The translations under genes were made by a program, and so were the position numbers. A stretch of 18,091 nt of DNA from Cudoniella acicularis. Its lineage: Eukaryota > Ascomycota > Leotiomycetes > Helotiales > Helotiaceae. The stretch is taken from contig JAAMPI010001186.1 in assembly GCA_013054445.1 (NCBI GenBank), positions 1 to 18,091 of the forward strand. The letters are read 5' to 3'. Below the pieces are notes generated by a model, which saw only the letters and a list, made by a program, of their open reading frames with translations, made no database searches and was not told the origin of the DNA. Position 1 is the first letter of the stretch. Every line of letters starts with the position of its first letter. Shown here piece after piece: positions 8,356 to 17,535 of the stretch.

Positions 8356-9321
8356 CTAGTATTTATGCCTGTGCTTCCCCCTTTTACTCGTATCCTTGTC
8401 CATTAAATCAGATTCAACCGGAACACCCAAATTCGTGGCACCCAGAGCTTTGGCACCACCCGCTCTTCCCCCCCTTTCCCTCGGTTTCCTATTCTCGCTT
8501 TCAACGAGGGTTTCCTCCGCTTCAGCGTCTAACATCGTGCCTTCGATGCTGAGAAATCCTCGTTCCCTATCATGGCTTTTCTCAATAGCCTTGACCTGAA
8601 ATTTGATCATGCCATCGACCTTCTTCCCCTCTCCGTCAATAAAATACCCCGCTCCTTCAGAATACCCTTCTCCTTCCATAATCTCCACACCCACCCATTT
8701 CCAATCTTCTGGCAAACGTTTCCGCTCAATTGAAGCATTGAATAAGTTCCAGCACACGACGCCAATGTGCCCCTCGTTCACTAGATTCACATAGCCTTCC
8801 AACCAAGCTCCCTTTTCCGGTTTAAAGAGCAGGAATTCCGCGGTGACCCACGCCCAGCTCACAGCATACTCGTCGATGTTTTGTAACAGGGTCGTTGTAG
8901 ACGTAGATGAGGTACTTATCACCGCAAATGGCTTTTCCGAGATGCGCGCGTTGTGGTAGGAGAGGAGGACGCCTTCGAAGGGTGGATAGTAGGTGAGGAG
9001 GAGGGGGGAGAGGTGCTCGGCGCAAAGGCCTTCTAGAGGGTATTGTTGTGAGATCGGCGCAAGTGGCAGAAACAATGACGAAGTTTGGATATGGAACGGC
9101 GAGCTGTCGGAAGATTGTTCGAGCGTTGTGGAATGTGGTGTTGATTTTGAGGATTTATGCTTCTTCGACTTGGATTTATGCCCATCTTCTTTGTGCTCTC
9201 TTTTCCGCTTTTTTTCGCCGTGCGAGGAGGAAGAAGACTTTTGCTTCTTGTCGCCTTTCGATTTGTGTTTTTCGGAGGCCATGATGGATGTGGAGGAATT
9301 CAATGGCGTTTCGATTGACAT
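8356..9321 (-). CDS. rpa43: DNA-directed RNA polymerase I subunit RPA43
   Basis: Subunit of RNA polymerase I, the nucleolar enzyme for 35S rRNA; with RPA14 (or its equivalent) it forms the stalk that contacts Rrn3. The single-exon product has 321 residues. Residues about 15-60 are a Lys/Ser-rich basic tail (KHKSKGDKKQKSSSSS, KKRKREHKED), suited to nucleolar import. The conserved N-terminal stalk region follows (SLFLPLAPISQQYPLEGL, LLTYYPPFEGVLLSYHN). The RPA43 OB-fold is marked by WAWVTAEFLLFKPEKGAWLEG, GHIGVVCWNLFNASI and MIKFQVKAIE. The C-terminus is charged with a basic end (KRGKHRHKY). The start at 9321 is the first ATG; MASEKHKSK at 9282 is a plausible alternative. It is divergent from a J-protein gene. 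Identification rests on the OB-fold signature and order. Confidence 0.88.
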   Translation of the reverse strand: MSIETPLNSSTSIMASEKHKSKGDKKQKSSSSSHGEKKRKREHKEDGHKSKSKKHKSSKSTPHSTTLEQSSDSSPFHIQTSSLFLPLAPISQQYPLEGLCAEHLSPLLLTYYPPFEGVLLSYHNARISEKPFAVISTSSTSTTTLLQNIDEYAVSWAWVTAEFLLFKPEKGAWLEGYVNLVNEGHIGVVCWNLFNASIERKRLPEDWKWVGVEIMEGEGYSEGAGYFIDGEGKKVDGMIKFQVKAIEKSHDRERGFLSIEGTMLDAEAEETLVESENRKPRERGGRAGGAKALGATNLGVPVESDLMDKDTSKRGKHRHKY

Positions 9322-9594
9322 TTTCTGATGTTTCGCTTCCTTGGAGCGCAGAGTTGAGGTCGCGATAGAAAATTTAAGGTTTACTGCACGGCTGCAGTTG
9401 TGGCGCCGAGGTGTGGCGGTGGCACCCTAGCGCGCTGGAACTGGACACATCAGCCTCAAGACAAGACTTGGCCAAACATCGCGGGGCAACTCAAACTCTC
9501 CTCCTCTCTTCCATTTTACATTTTTGCGCCCGTTTCCTGCAGTGCGGTCCTGGTTTGACTTTCTCAACCAGAGAAGCAGCAGAAACTTGTCACC
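9322..9594. promoter_or_regulatory. Shared divergent promoter of RPA43 and the J-protein gene
   Basis: Only 273 bp separate the two ATGs, so both promoters and 5' UTRs must lie here. GC-rich blocks (GTGGCGCCGAGGTGTGGCGG) near 9400 and a pyrimidine-rich leader before 9595 are visible. No clear TATA box for either gene. Confidence 0.5.
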
Positions 9595-10720
9595 ATGTCA
9601 GGCAGTAACTTATTGTCTATGGCTGGATGGACCTTCCTACCTAATGTATGTCTGCTTTGTAAACCAACAAGTCTTGAAGGAATATACTGACAAGAGGTCA
9701 CAGATGGCAACAGGATGGATCCAGTCCATATATTACGGCATCACCATTCGCGCCGGCAACCCCAGACCACAACCCGGGTCTCCCAAATATATCACTCATA
9801 GGCGGCGAATACATATTGGAGTCGTCTCTTTATATCTCCTCTACACAATATACGAAGCGGACTGGGACATACGGCGGGCCTCTGATTTTTACCAAGACCT
9901 CAGAGTTTCTCCCGACGCCAGCGAGCGAGATATTAAATCGCGATTTCGAAGACTCGCTGCGACTTACCACCCCGACAAGTTGACCTCCTCTTCTCCCTCC
10001 TCCGAAGGTTACTTCGTTCACCTCAAACTCGCACAAGACACACTTCTCAACCCCGCAAAACGATTTGCATACGAAAGATTTGGACCTAGCATGCTTGAAT
10101 GGCAACGCTGCTTCAGTACACGCGACTACATCATCCAAGGCCTTCAATCTGTCCTCCCCTATTATGGCATCGCAGCAATCGCCATGTACGTTTTAGGATT
10201 TCTCGGGTATTTAGAATGGGGCAAATACTGGCGGTGGCTCACGCTCATAATCCTCTGCGTCTTCGAACTCCACACAATATCCCGACCATACTTCCCACAC
10301 GTCGCAACCAAACTCATAAACCCGCTATTAACGACATTTACAAATCACCCACCAATCCTACCATTCCAGCTTATACAGCTGGCGAGGAAAGCAAGTGTGA
10401 CTATGTACATTGCCTTTTCGCAAATAGGACCGCTGATAAGTCCACCGACCGTGGCGCCAGGCCCAGACGGGACGGAAGCACAGCTGGCGAGACTGGAGGC
10501 TTCAGTGAGAGCAGCGGATGTCCAAGCCGCGGGTCTAATAAATATCGACATGAGCCCGTTTTCGGGCGACCAAGCCGCTTTGAAAGATGTACAAGGGAAG
10601 GTGAAGGAGTGGTTGGTACAGAACACAATACGGAATGATCCAGAAGTGCGAGACGCTTTGGGGAATCTATTGAAGAAGAGAAGGGTGGATGCCCCGGCTG
10701 GAGCGAGGGGTAATAGATGA
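9595..10720 (+). CDS. Membrane-anchored J-domain (DnaJ-like) protein
   Basis: An Hsp70 co-chaperone of a fungal ER/endomembrane type. Exon 1 (9595-9645) encodes MSGSNLLSMAGWTFLPN; intron 9646-9703 has donor GTATGT, branch CTGAC and acceptor CACAG; exon 2 (9704-10720) continues ATGWIQSIYYGITIRAG, giving 355 residues. A first hydrophobic segment is at about 54-69 (IGVVSLYLLYTIYEA). The J-domain spans about 78-143 (DFYQDLRVSPDASERDIKSR) with HPD at 106-108. Two more hydrophobic segments are at about 170-187 and 195-208. The C-terminus is soluble and charged. The unspliced frame from 9524 would give a poor N-terminus of 398 residues; the spliced start has a CACC context and a sensible sequence. 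Location is inferred, not shown. Confidence 0.87.
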
Positions 10721-11179
10721 TATTGGCCCATCTTGCAATTTTGCTGTAGATGAAATAGAATAATATGTAAATACCCACGTATTTAACTAAATTGTGATGC
10801 ATAGTGCACTTGATCTCATCTAGATAAAAGTGATTTTGAGCATAATTTCTTGCCACACAACCTTGGAGCATACCTAACTCAGGTGCCTCAATCTGTCATC
10901 AACAAGGGGAGTAACCCTAGAAAACGCCTAAACCTAACCTTAATCCAACGCCGAGTAATTATCCTCCATTCAATTCCAACCTTCTACATCAAACCTCTAT
11001 GAACATCGCTGTCATGAATCAGCATCAAGGATGCGCCAAATTCTCTTTTCTTCCTTTATCAACAACAGGTGCTGCGAACCCTCTGAATGCAAGTGCGTGA
11101 ATGAAGGCGCTAGATAGAATAGCGACGAGTTGTTGCGCAAAATCCTGCCGGCTTCGGCTCTGAACGGGCCGTAACCAAA
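10721..11179. other. Intergenic, nothing recognised
   Basis: 3' flank of the J-protein gene and of the possible minus-strand exon ending at 11180. No RNA gene or convincing ORF seen. Confidence 0.45.
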
Positions 11180-11467
11180 TCATTCCCGGGGCGGGCCGGG
11201 ATCTCCCTCCTCAGAATCATCATTATCCTCATCCCCTTCTCGCTGTCCCGCAGGCCACACACCTGGCGGTGGAGCGAACCTCGGTGTTGGTAAATGATCG
11301 CCATCGCCATCCGCACGCGGATTCCGTAGTGGAGGCGGTGGTGGAGGCGGTGGTGGCGGAAATCGTATTCGCGGCGATAGGGGATCGGTCCCGAAAATGC
11401 TCTTTGCCCAGATGCGCCAGAGACGCGGTCCGCCTGCTGGGGAGAGGATGGGCGATGGTATTTCTGC
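11180..11467 (-). CDS. Possible last exon of a proline-rich, acidic protein (partial)
   Basis: The minus strand is open for 95 codons without an ATG: EIPSPILSPAGGPRLWRIW, AKSIFGTDPLSPRIRF, ten consecutive prolines, then LRNPRADGDGDHLPTPRF, APPPGVWPAGQRE and an acidic end GDEDNDDSEEGDPGPPRE before TGA. The acidic end and proline run look like genuine coding bias. Upstream lies a good acceptor context (GCTAAC then CTCCCCAG at about 11493), but the frame directly after it (RNKHKNKQKYHRPSSPQQ) is different, so the exon boundary is unresolved or a frameshift is present. No family recognised. The proline run comes from a GGN/CCN repeat that could also be non-coding. Confidence 0.3.
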   Translation of the reverse strand, partial: AEIPSPILSPAGGPRLWRIWAKSIFGTDPLSPRIRFPPPPPPPPPPLRNPRADGDGDHLPTPRFAPPPGVWPAGQREGDEDNDDSEEGDPGPPRE

Positions 11468-11602
11468 TTATTCTTGTGCTTGTTGCGGCCACTGGGGAGG
11501 TTGATTTGTTAGCTTTTTTTCATAGTGCTCTTTTATTTCCTAGAGGCATTTTCCGGGTTTGGGATCAGGGATTGAAGCTGGTATATACTGCTTCCTTTAT
11601 GA

Positions 11603-11626
11603 TTTTTCTTTCTTTCTTTCTTTTCT
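11603..11626. repeat. TTTC microsatellite
   Basis: Short (TTTC)n-type tract at the 3' end of the 4-TM gene that stops at 11625. No function inferred. Confidence 0.7.
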
Positions 11627-12200
11627 AGCCGAGAACAACGATGGACAATTGAAGGAGAGAGCATATACTTATAAATATCCACCATGCAGCAGGCTCCCTT
11701 GGCAGAGGCGCGAGCCTCTCCCTCACCCTCTCCTTGGCCCTCTCCCTCGTCACCCGCTTAAAATACTCATAATCCTTCACCAAACAAAGCCCAAACGCAA
11801 ACAACAACATATCCCCCAGAGCCTCGAACGCCACAATAAAAGTCCCTAGGGCCTTCGCCAACAACGTGAGCAGGGAACTCGCCAGGAACTCGAAAACAAC
11901 GTTGAAATAAGGAGCGTTTTGCTCCCCCTGAACTACTATACGGAGCAGCCTGACCGGGAACGGGACGAGAAATTCTTCCGCGATGATAACGGAGATGATG
12001 ATGAGCGCGAGCACGAAGTGGATTGATACTATTAGTTCGGGGGAGACGTGCCAGAGGAGGATTCCTACTGCTCGAATTATAGGGAGTAGGAAGGAAATGA
12101 CGATTAAGTTTTGGATCCATGGGTGCCCTGTCCTTAGGCGGTCGACGAGGGCTTGTGTTTCTTCGCGTTCACGATCGCGATCACCGGGTGGAGCGTCCAT
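11625..12200 (-). CDS. Small multi-pass membrane protein, family unknown (array member 1)
   Basis: From MDAPPGDRDREREETQALVD at 12200 the product has 191 residues. A charged N-terminus is followed by hydrophobic segments at about 29-52 (LIVISFLLPIIRAVGILLW), 55-79 (LIVSIHFVLALIIISVIIA) and a long span at 98-141 (VVFEFLASSLLTLL and AFEALGDMLLFAFGLCLV). A basic RERAKERVRERL stretch at 152-163 and a hydrophobic end (WWIFISICSLLQLSIVVL) follow. The frame is open to 12404, but that region contains a lysine run from an A-tract (KEKKKK) and reads like 5' UTR; ATGs at 12335 and 12365 are alternatives. It is followed upstream by two same-strand loci of similar size and topology. No family recognised. 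Confidence 0.6.
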   Translation of the reverse strand: MDAPPGDRDREREETQALVDRLRTGHPWIQNLIVISFLLPIIRAVGILLWHVSPELIVSIHFVLALIIISVIIAEEFLVPFPVRLLRIVVQGEQNAPYFNVVFEFLASSLLTLLAKALGTFIVAFEALGDMLLFAFGLCLVKDYEYFKRVTRERAKERVRERLAPLPREPAAWWIFISICSLLQLSIVVLG

Positions 12201-12339
12201 TTTGTTAGGGATGGTGTAGAGGGCCTGCCCAGTTGCCTGCGATTGTGTGCTTGGAGGTATTTTCCCAGTTTTCGAATTTTCAGTGAGGTTATTGAACTTA
12301 TTGTTGAAGTGAGGTAATGCACGTTTTCGTACCATGAAG

Positions 12340-12355
12340 TTTTTTTTTTTTTTTT
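12340..12355. repeat. Poly-T tract (poly-A on the minus strand)
   Basis: Sixteen consecutive T on the plus strand, in the probable 5' UTR or promoter of the membrane protein gene ending at 11625. An nucleosome-depleting dA:dT promoter tract is one reading. Confidence 0.75.
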
Positions 12356-12941
12356 CTTTTGTCATAATAAGCCTTTGTGATGGAGCTCCGGCAGGAGTCA
12401 GCATTCAAAGGAACGAAGTAATCTTTTTCTCACGAGGGTCTTTGTGTTATTCAAGTATTGAGATGATAATTCTCGAGCTAGTGTTCAATGATGTCAATGG
12501 CGGTTGGGAGATAATTGGTGTAATAGTACTTAGAGGATGTGATGCTTATGCTATGGGCTCGCTATTTCGGACATATTTTCTCTTCAGGCTATCCCCGGTT
12601 GTAGAATTACAAGTAGTGGTTACAGGAATGGGTTCTGATTCTCTACTATCGGCAGCGGTTGAATCCCGTTGAAGTAGTGCTCAGAAAGGTTGAATTTTTT
12701 CTTATACGGGAACTTGCAGTGTGTCCTTGAATTGTTTTTAAGCTAAACCAGTTGATAATCCTCATCGAAAGATGAGAAAAGATCCAGAGAAAAGATATAC
12801 GACAAGCCGTTTCGCATTCCCTTTAAATCATCTGGTACTCCCTCCCGTCCAACCTTCCTTCCCCCCCTCCTCCCCTCTCCTTTCTAGCCCGAAGAATCTA
12901 CCTTGAACCCTACTCTTGAAACAATACCCTACTATCCGACT

Positions 12942-13560
12942 TCAAGACGACACCAAAACCGGCTCCGTAAGCACCTCATCCGGACTGAACAACACAACCA
13001 GCCCCTCAAAATTAACAATCAAGAGCAAATGAACCCCAATCCAATACCGAAGACCATACTCCTTATCCGCAAACTCCCTCAGCTCGTACAAAAAAACAGC
13101 CGTAACAATCCACCACACAGCCTTAGTCCACGCCCAGGACGCCAAAGAATACTCCCTCGTCATCATAATCTCCTTTCCCCTATCCAAATCATTCACCGAC
13201 CGAAACTCGCTATTGAAGACCACGAGAACAGTCCCGAGAACGGTACTGGCTAGTCTTATGATGGTAATTATTGCTAGAGAGGCGAATATTGGTGGGTAGA
13301 GACGGGAGGAGGGGAGGCCGGCCCATTTTAAGAGGATGAAGGCGAGGAAGTGGGCTAGTTGGTTTCGGCGGTAGGATATTTCGGGGTGCAGGACGATGAG
13401 GCACTATCTTATGGTAAGGGCGACCGGTGGGACTGATGAGGTGCGTGGTTAGGATGAGGGTGTCAGGGTCAGGGTGCCAGATTACGTGACTTTTGTCGCG
13501 GTCCTCGTATGTCCATGATAGGTCATCCAGGGGCTTGAAGAGGAGGTTGATGATGTTCAT
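12942..13560 (-). CDS. Small multi-pass membrane protein, family unknown (array member 2)
   Basis: Exon 1 (13560-13486) encodes MNIINLLFKPLDDLSWTYED and RDKSH; intron 13485-13404 (82 nt) starts GTAATC, has CTAAC and CTTAC branch candidates and ends ATAG; exon 2 (13403-12942) is in phase. The product has 178 residues. Hydrophobic segments lie at about 42-55 (AHFLAFILLKWAGL), 63-88 (PIFASLAIITIIRLASTVLG), 112-131 (LASWAWTKAVWWIVTAVFLY) and 145-164 (WIGVHLLLIVNFEGLVVLF). It resembles the broken locus at 14216-14650 in the third and fourth segments (WAW motif, then FSPDEVL versus WYANESVL). If the intron is wrong, the TAG at 13404-13406 would instead be a nonsense codon and this too would be a pseudogene. 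Confidence 0.5.
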
Positions 13561-14215
13561 TTTGAATGGTTGGTGAGATTGATAATTGCTGCTTTTTTTT
13601 CCTTAGAGAGGGTTGGGTGGATGGGAAAGTGTAGGAGATGGAATATGTGGTGTTTTTGTAGGTGGACTATGCTTTGTCATTGCTTGAGAGGCCTTACTGA
13701 TGTTCCCGGAGGTTTAGTTCATAGGTTCCTTTGTAGGACGGGCAAAATACTCTTGAAGGAAAATAACATTCATTTGCTGAATACAGCGTGACTTTCAGAA
13801 GTTAGACACCACTCAGAAGTGATGTAGTGGCACTTCTCAAAATTTAGTTGAGTAACCCAAGCGCAAAATATATGATCTAGTGTAGTTTGACTTTCATAAT
13901 AAAACGCTACTTTACAAGATGAAATTTTAAGTTAGATCAATATACTTCAGAAATGGAACGTAGTTGCTGTTTCCCGAACCTTTTTCTCAAGCTTCAGAGT
14001 ATCATAGCCACAAAATTGCATCTCGGGCGTCAAGTACTTATTCTACCAACTTTGCTAAAAAGCTGTCAGAATTCTATTTAACTTAAAAATTCAAATTCAG
14101 TTCCTAATTTGTGCATTTCGTTGAGACTTCCGTAATGACCTCCACCTTTCCTTAAATAACTTCAAAGGGCCCGTAATATGAATACAAAACTCCACCCCTC
14201 TCTCCGTGCAATTAG
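13561..14215. other. Intergenic between array members 2 and 3
   Basis: About 650 bp, AT-rich from 13800 on. It should contain the promoter of array member 2. No supported gene. Confidence 0.45.
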
Positions 14216-14650
14216 TCAACCAAAGAACTCACTAAACCCCAAAACGGATTCGTTCGCGTACCAACCAAAACCCCCCAAAATTTCCGTAGCACCCACAACC
14301 AACACCGCCCCCAAAAAGTCCTTAAGACTGAACTCCCCCTCCTCAATCCTCGCTACCATCCAGCAAAACCCACTCATAAGCAAAATCCACGCCCACTGCT
14401 GCAGGGCCTCCGTCCTCAAACTCCTCCTCAACGGCGTCGTATCCCTACACAATTAAATGCCAATCCATCTGATCAACCCAACAGTATAAGCAATCCCCTG
14501 GCCGATGATAAGTAAAGCGTATAAATTGACGGGTAGAATTGGTGTGAAGAAGTGGAAGAGGAGGAAGGTGAGCACGACTGCTATTTTTATACGTGCTAGG
14601 GAGAAGGTCGTGGTTTGGAGGCAGTACAGGATGAGGAGGAAAGTTAGGGC
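14216..14650 (-). pseudogene. Broken paralogue of the membrane protein at 12942-13560 (array member 3)
   Basis: From 14650 the minus strand reads ALTFLLILYCLQTTTFSLAR, VVLTFLLFHFFTPILPVNLY, ALLIIGQGIAYTVGLIRW and IGI, then TAA (14453-14455), then in the same frame LCRDTTPLRRSLRTEALQQ, WAWILLMSGFCWMVARIEE, LKDFLGAVLVVGATEILGG and YANESVLGFSEFFG before a stop at 14216. The four hydrophobic segments, the WAW motif and the order match array member 2. The stop is compatible with CAA to TAA. A TTCTAG immediately before 14650 may be an intron acceptor; no first exon with an ATG can be recovered upstream. A 38-nt GTTGGG...GTGTAG intron could remove the stop but shifts the frame. Confidence 0.5.
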
Positions 14651-15249
14651 CTAGAAGGGGAGGATGAGGTGCGTGGCGGTTAGGAGGGTGCTCCTAGGAC
14701 ATGGAGATTAAGATGACGTTGTAGAGTTAAGTTATGGACACAATACTGCCACAATACTGCAGTCGCTGGGTGTGGATACTTGCTGGAAAGCCTATAAAGG
14801 GCAAGGCCATTGGTTTAGTGTACCGGATACGATCGATGATGTTGCAACTTTTTTTAGTGAAAAGTATGTGATATTATCTTGTTTAAATATGTTTTAAGAA
14901 TCTCATCAGAGGTGTTATCACACCCTTTTTTGTCTGCTCTTGGTGATGTAGAAGTTAGAACAAAGACGGGCAGTAGAATTCAACGCGAAGCCGTTGTGGT
15001 GTTATGCTTGGCACAAGTAACATTTACTTGACAGTGAAGACATCAGTTGAATCAAAAACTGATTCGATTCAGCAAATAGTTTAAGAATTTCTTTTTAGTA
15101 AAAACAGAAAACAGAAACATAACATTGACCCTGCAGTAGCGACTGTGTTTTGAACCCCGATCCTATCACCATTTATACAAAACCAAGCTCATATATACAT
15201 TTTCCACCAAAAAGCGCTCGAAAAAGGGGGTATTTTTCAAACTTATGCG
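14651..15249. other. Intergenic, nothing recognised
   Basis: AT-rich 600 bp holding any lost 5' part of array member 3 and the 3' flank of the dioxygenase gene. No supported gene or repeat. Confidence 0.45.
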
Positions 15250-16681
15250 CTAGCTTACACAAACATTATTGGCATCAGTGGCGACACTTCCCGTGGAGGT
15301 AGGATTTACAGTAGAAGTCGTGACGTTCGAAGGCGCAGTGCCATTGAAGTTCCCACCGGCACCGGCACCGTCCCCACCGATAGTATCGCTAGAGGTGGCA
15401 TGGCCGCCATCAGCCTGCAGCACAGCGGCAACTGCGTAGTAACTGCTATCGCTTTGGTCTGCAGTAACATTGACGCCGATTTGGATCCAAGCTAAGAGAC
15501 CATCCTCAATGCTGTCGCCCAGATACATGTATTCTGGGAATGGATCATAATCGTTCTCGGCTTGCACGATACTCCACATATCTTCGGCGTTCGTGGTGAC
15601 GGCTTGCGTGTTGGTGTTGTAGGGAGAGACAAGCTCGACAGCAGCGCGCAGGTCTTCGTTCCAGAATAGTTGGCCGATGTGTGTTACAGATCCGCCTTGG
15701 ATTGTGCCGTTTGACTCCAGAGTGACGTTTTCGTGGGCGAGGAGATGGGTATGCGTAGCGCGGCCTGAGTAATGACCTGGGAAGATGGTCTCGAAGGAGG
15801 CAACTCCGTCAGAGTCTGTTTCCTGAATTCCACGAAGGAAAGTCGAGTCGTAGCCGCCGTCCGCAACATTGCCAGTGACGTTGATGCCACTGTAGACACC
15901 GGTGGCGTTGCAGTTCCAGATGTCGACCTTTAAGAAATTAGCACTGTATTTTTAGCGGAGAGAACCAGGAGGTTGAAAAATCGTCCGGGCCGCTCAGAAA
16001 AAGGACTAAAGGGAAGGGATGATCTGCTTACGTAGATTCCGGAGACAGGGAGACAGGTGGTGATATCGAGGTATTGGACTTCGAGGTAGAGGGGAACACC
16101 TGCTTGACCTTCGGTAACGTTCTTACGGATACTTTCACCGGTAACGTACTAGAAATTTATTATTAGTAAATTGTCTTTTTGGTGAACAGGATCGAGTAAC
16201 GTACATATGGTCCAGCTGTTTCTTCCGGTGTTAGGATGCATGAAGTGTTGGCGCTAAAAATGGTCGTCTCGGCAGTGTCGACCGTGTAGTCAACAAGGCC
16301 GGTCTCATTATGCGAGATAGCCTCGTAGACCTCGAGTGTGGCAAGGTCACGACGGAATTTCTTAGGCTCTATTTCAGAAGATATCAGCAATTACCCTCTG
16401 ATATAGAATTGAAAAGACAAACTTGACTTGATACCCCGTTGTTGACGGATATCACGAGCAATTTGGGCTCGGCGTGCCACAGAGCGGGCATTGACCTCGC
16501 GATGCTTGAGGGAGTTGGAGCAAGAGTCGATAGATCTCTTTGCGGCCGATGCCATTTGGTTGCGGGCAACGATTTCACGCTTGATGGCTTGATGGTCATG
16601 GTGCTCACTGGGATGGGCAATGGCAGAGCTAGCAAGGCAAACTGCTGCGGTGGCAACGGCGAGCTTGGGAAAGTAAACCAT
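15250..16681 (-). CDS. Secreted intradiol ring-cleavage dioxygenase (four exons)
   Basis: Cleaves catechol-type aromatic rings between the hydroxyls using non-haem Fe(III); a secreted fungal form, likely acting on plant phenolics. Exons are 16681-16423, 16368-16205, 16148-16032 and 15927-15250; introns of 54, 56 and 104 nt are all GT-AG. The product has 405 residues. A signal peptide covers 1-22 (MVYFPKLAVATAAVCLASSA). A basic prosegment follows to about 95. The catalytic domain has LTPEETAGPYYV ending at 143, VDIWNCNATGVYSG at 181-194 and FPGHYSGRATHTHLLAH at 229-245. Iron ligands by family pattern are Tyr192, Tyr233, His239 and His241. Several N-glycosylation sequons (NVT, NGT) are present. 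The C-terminal 50 residues are Gly/Ser/Thr-rich and could be O-glycosylated. The N-terminal start at 16681 gives a clean signal peptide; the frame continues 11 codons upstream. Confidence 0.92.
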
Positions 16682-17455
16682 GTTTGATTGGTAGAGGGTA
16701 TTGGGGTGAAGCAAAATTCAAAGCAGTGAAAGAATAAGGTTTAGGAAATTCGGAATGAAAGAAGGAAGAAAGAAGGGATGAGATGGAGGATGAGGGTGAA
16801 GAGAAAGTTGAGATGGTCTACTAGATCTCCTTTATAACTCCATCGACTTCAACATCGCCATCTGAAAATCTGATAGCATGACGACTCCTCAACGAGCCAA
16901 GGCTGATTAATCCACTCCTTCCCCACAAATGACCCGTCATTGTTGCCCTTGTTACTCGATGTTTCGAAATACCATATCTTTGATTGGTTGATGGCACTTG
17001 TTTTGAGATGTGGACTCTCTCCACGTCCTCGTAAGCTACCTTGCGGAGAGGCTAAGGCAAAAGGTGGGACATTCTCCGGACTAGATCCTATTTTGAGGCT
17101 ATATGATGGGAAACATAGGTTTTGTGACTACTAATCAGCCTCGTTGCTTGAACGTTGAAGGCCAGCAACCCATGGAAAAAGACGCGAAACTTGCGGAACC
17201 CCAATCTCAATCGCGATACACAAAGTCCACATGCACAGCACACCACACTGCTCCTGTGCCAAGAAATTTGCGAATTGATAATCGGAATGATGATGATTCG
17301 GTGAAAAGGTGACCGAGGTGAATAGTCGAGCGCACTGGCGCACGAACCTGGGATTCGTTCGTTAGTACGCAGAAGATGATGAAAATTTGCTGTTGAGCTT
17401 TCGTGGACGAAAGACGCGTCACGTTCTTGGCGTTTCATCCTCCCCTAAGTTTGTT
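16682..17455. other. Upstream region of the dioxygenase gene, no other gene seen
   Basis: Contains the dioxygenase promoter and 5' UTR at its left end. The remainder holds only short overlapping frames on both strands with no motif. Confidence 0.45.
16831..16836 (-). promoter_or_regulatory. TATA box of the dioxygenase gene
   Basis: TATAAA on the minus strand, about 150 bp upstream of the ATG at 16681, with a purine-rich leader between. Confidence 0.45.
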
Positions 17456-17535
17456 AGCCGAGTGGCTCAGGGGTATAGCCGAAGGCTCCCGTTTCGGCAC
17501 GACCCTTGGGCCGAGTTCGATACCCGGCTTGGATG
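17456..17535 (+). tRNA. Degenerate tRNA-like sequence (pseudo-tRNA or SINE head)
   Basis: A-box-like TGGCTCAGGGGTA at 17463 and B-box GTTCGATAC at 17515-17523 are intact. The 5' AGCCGAG and 3' CTTGGAT pair as an acceptor stem with one mismatch and one G-U. The D-arm GCTCAGGGGTATAGC is standard. The T-stem CCGAG/CCCGG has one A-C mismatch, repaired if that A was G. The anticodon arm does not fold well: GAAGG and CCTTG pair 4 of 5 with an 11-nt insertion and an anticodon-like CCC, leaving a 2-nt variable loop. No confident isotype. More likely a decayed tRNA or tRNA-derived SINE than a working tRNA gene. Confidence 0.3.

Noticed and set aside
9524..9703. Unspliced 5' extension of the J-protein
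   Set aside because: A clear intron (GTATGT, CTGAC, CACAG) gives a better N-terminus starting at 9595.
11322..11358. CRISPR or satellite reading of the GGN repeat
   Set aside because: Short imperfect trinucleotide repeat with no spacers; explained by a proline codon run.
12334..12672. Plus-strand frame of 112 codons
   Set aside because: Begins in a poly-T tract (Phe run) and has no further features; overlaps the promoter of the minus-strand membrane gene.
13570..13791. Plus-strand frame of 73 codons
   Set aside because: No motif or context; lies in the upstream region of array member 2.
99..16681. Secondary-metabolite or defence gene cluster
   Set aside because: No PKS, NRPS, P450, transporter or pathway regulator set is visible; the genes have unrelated housekeeping or single-enzyme roles.
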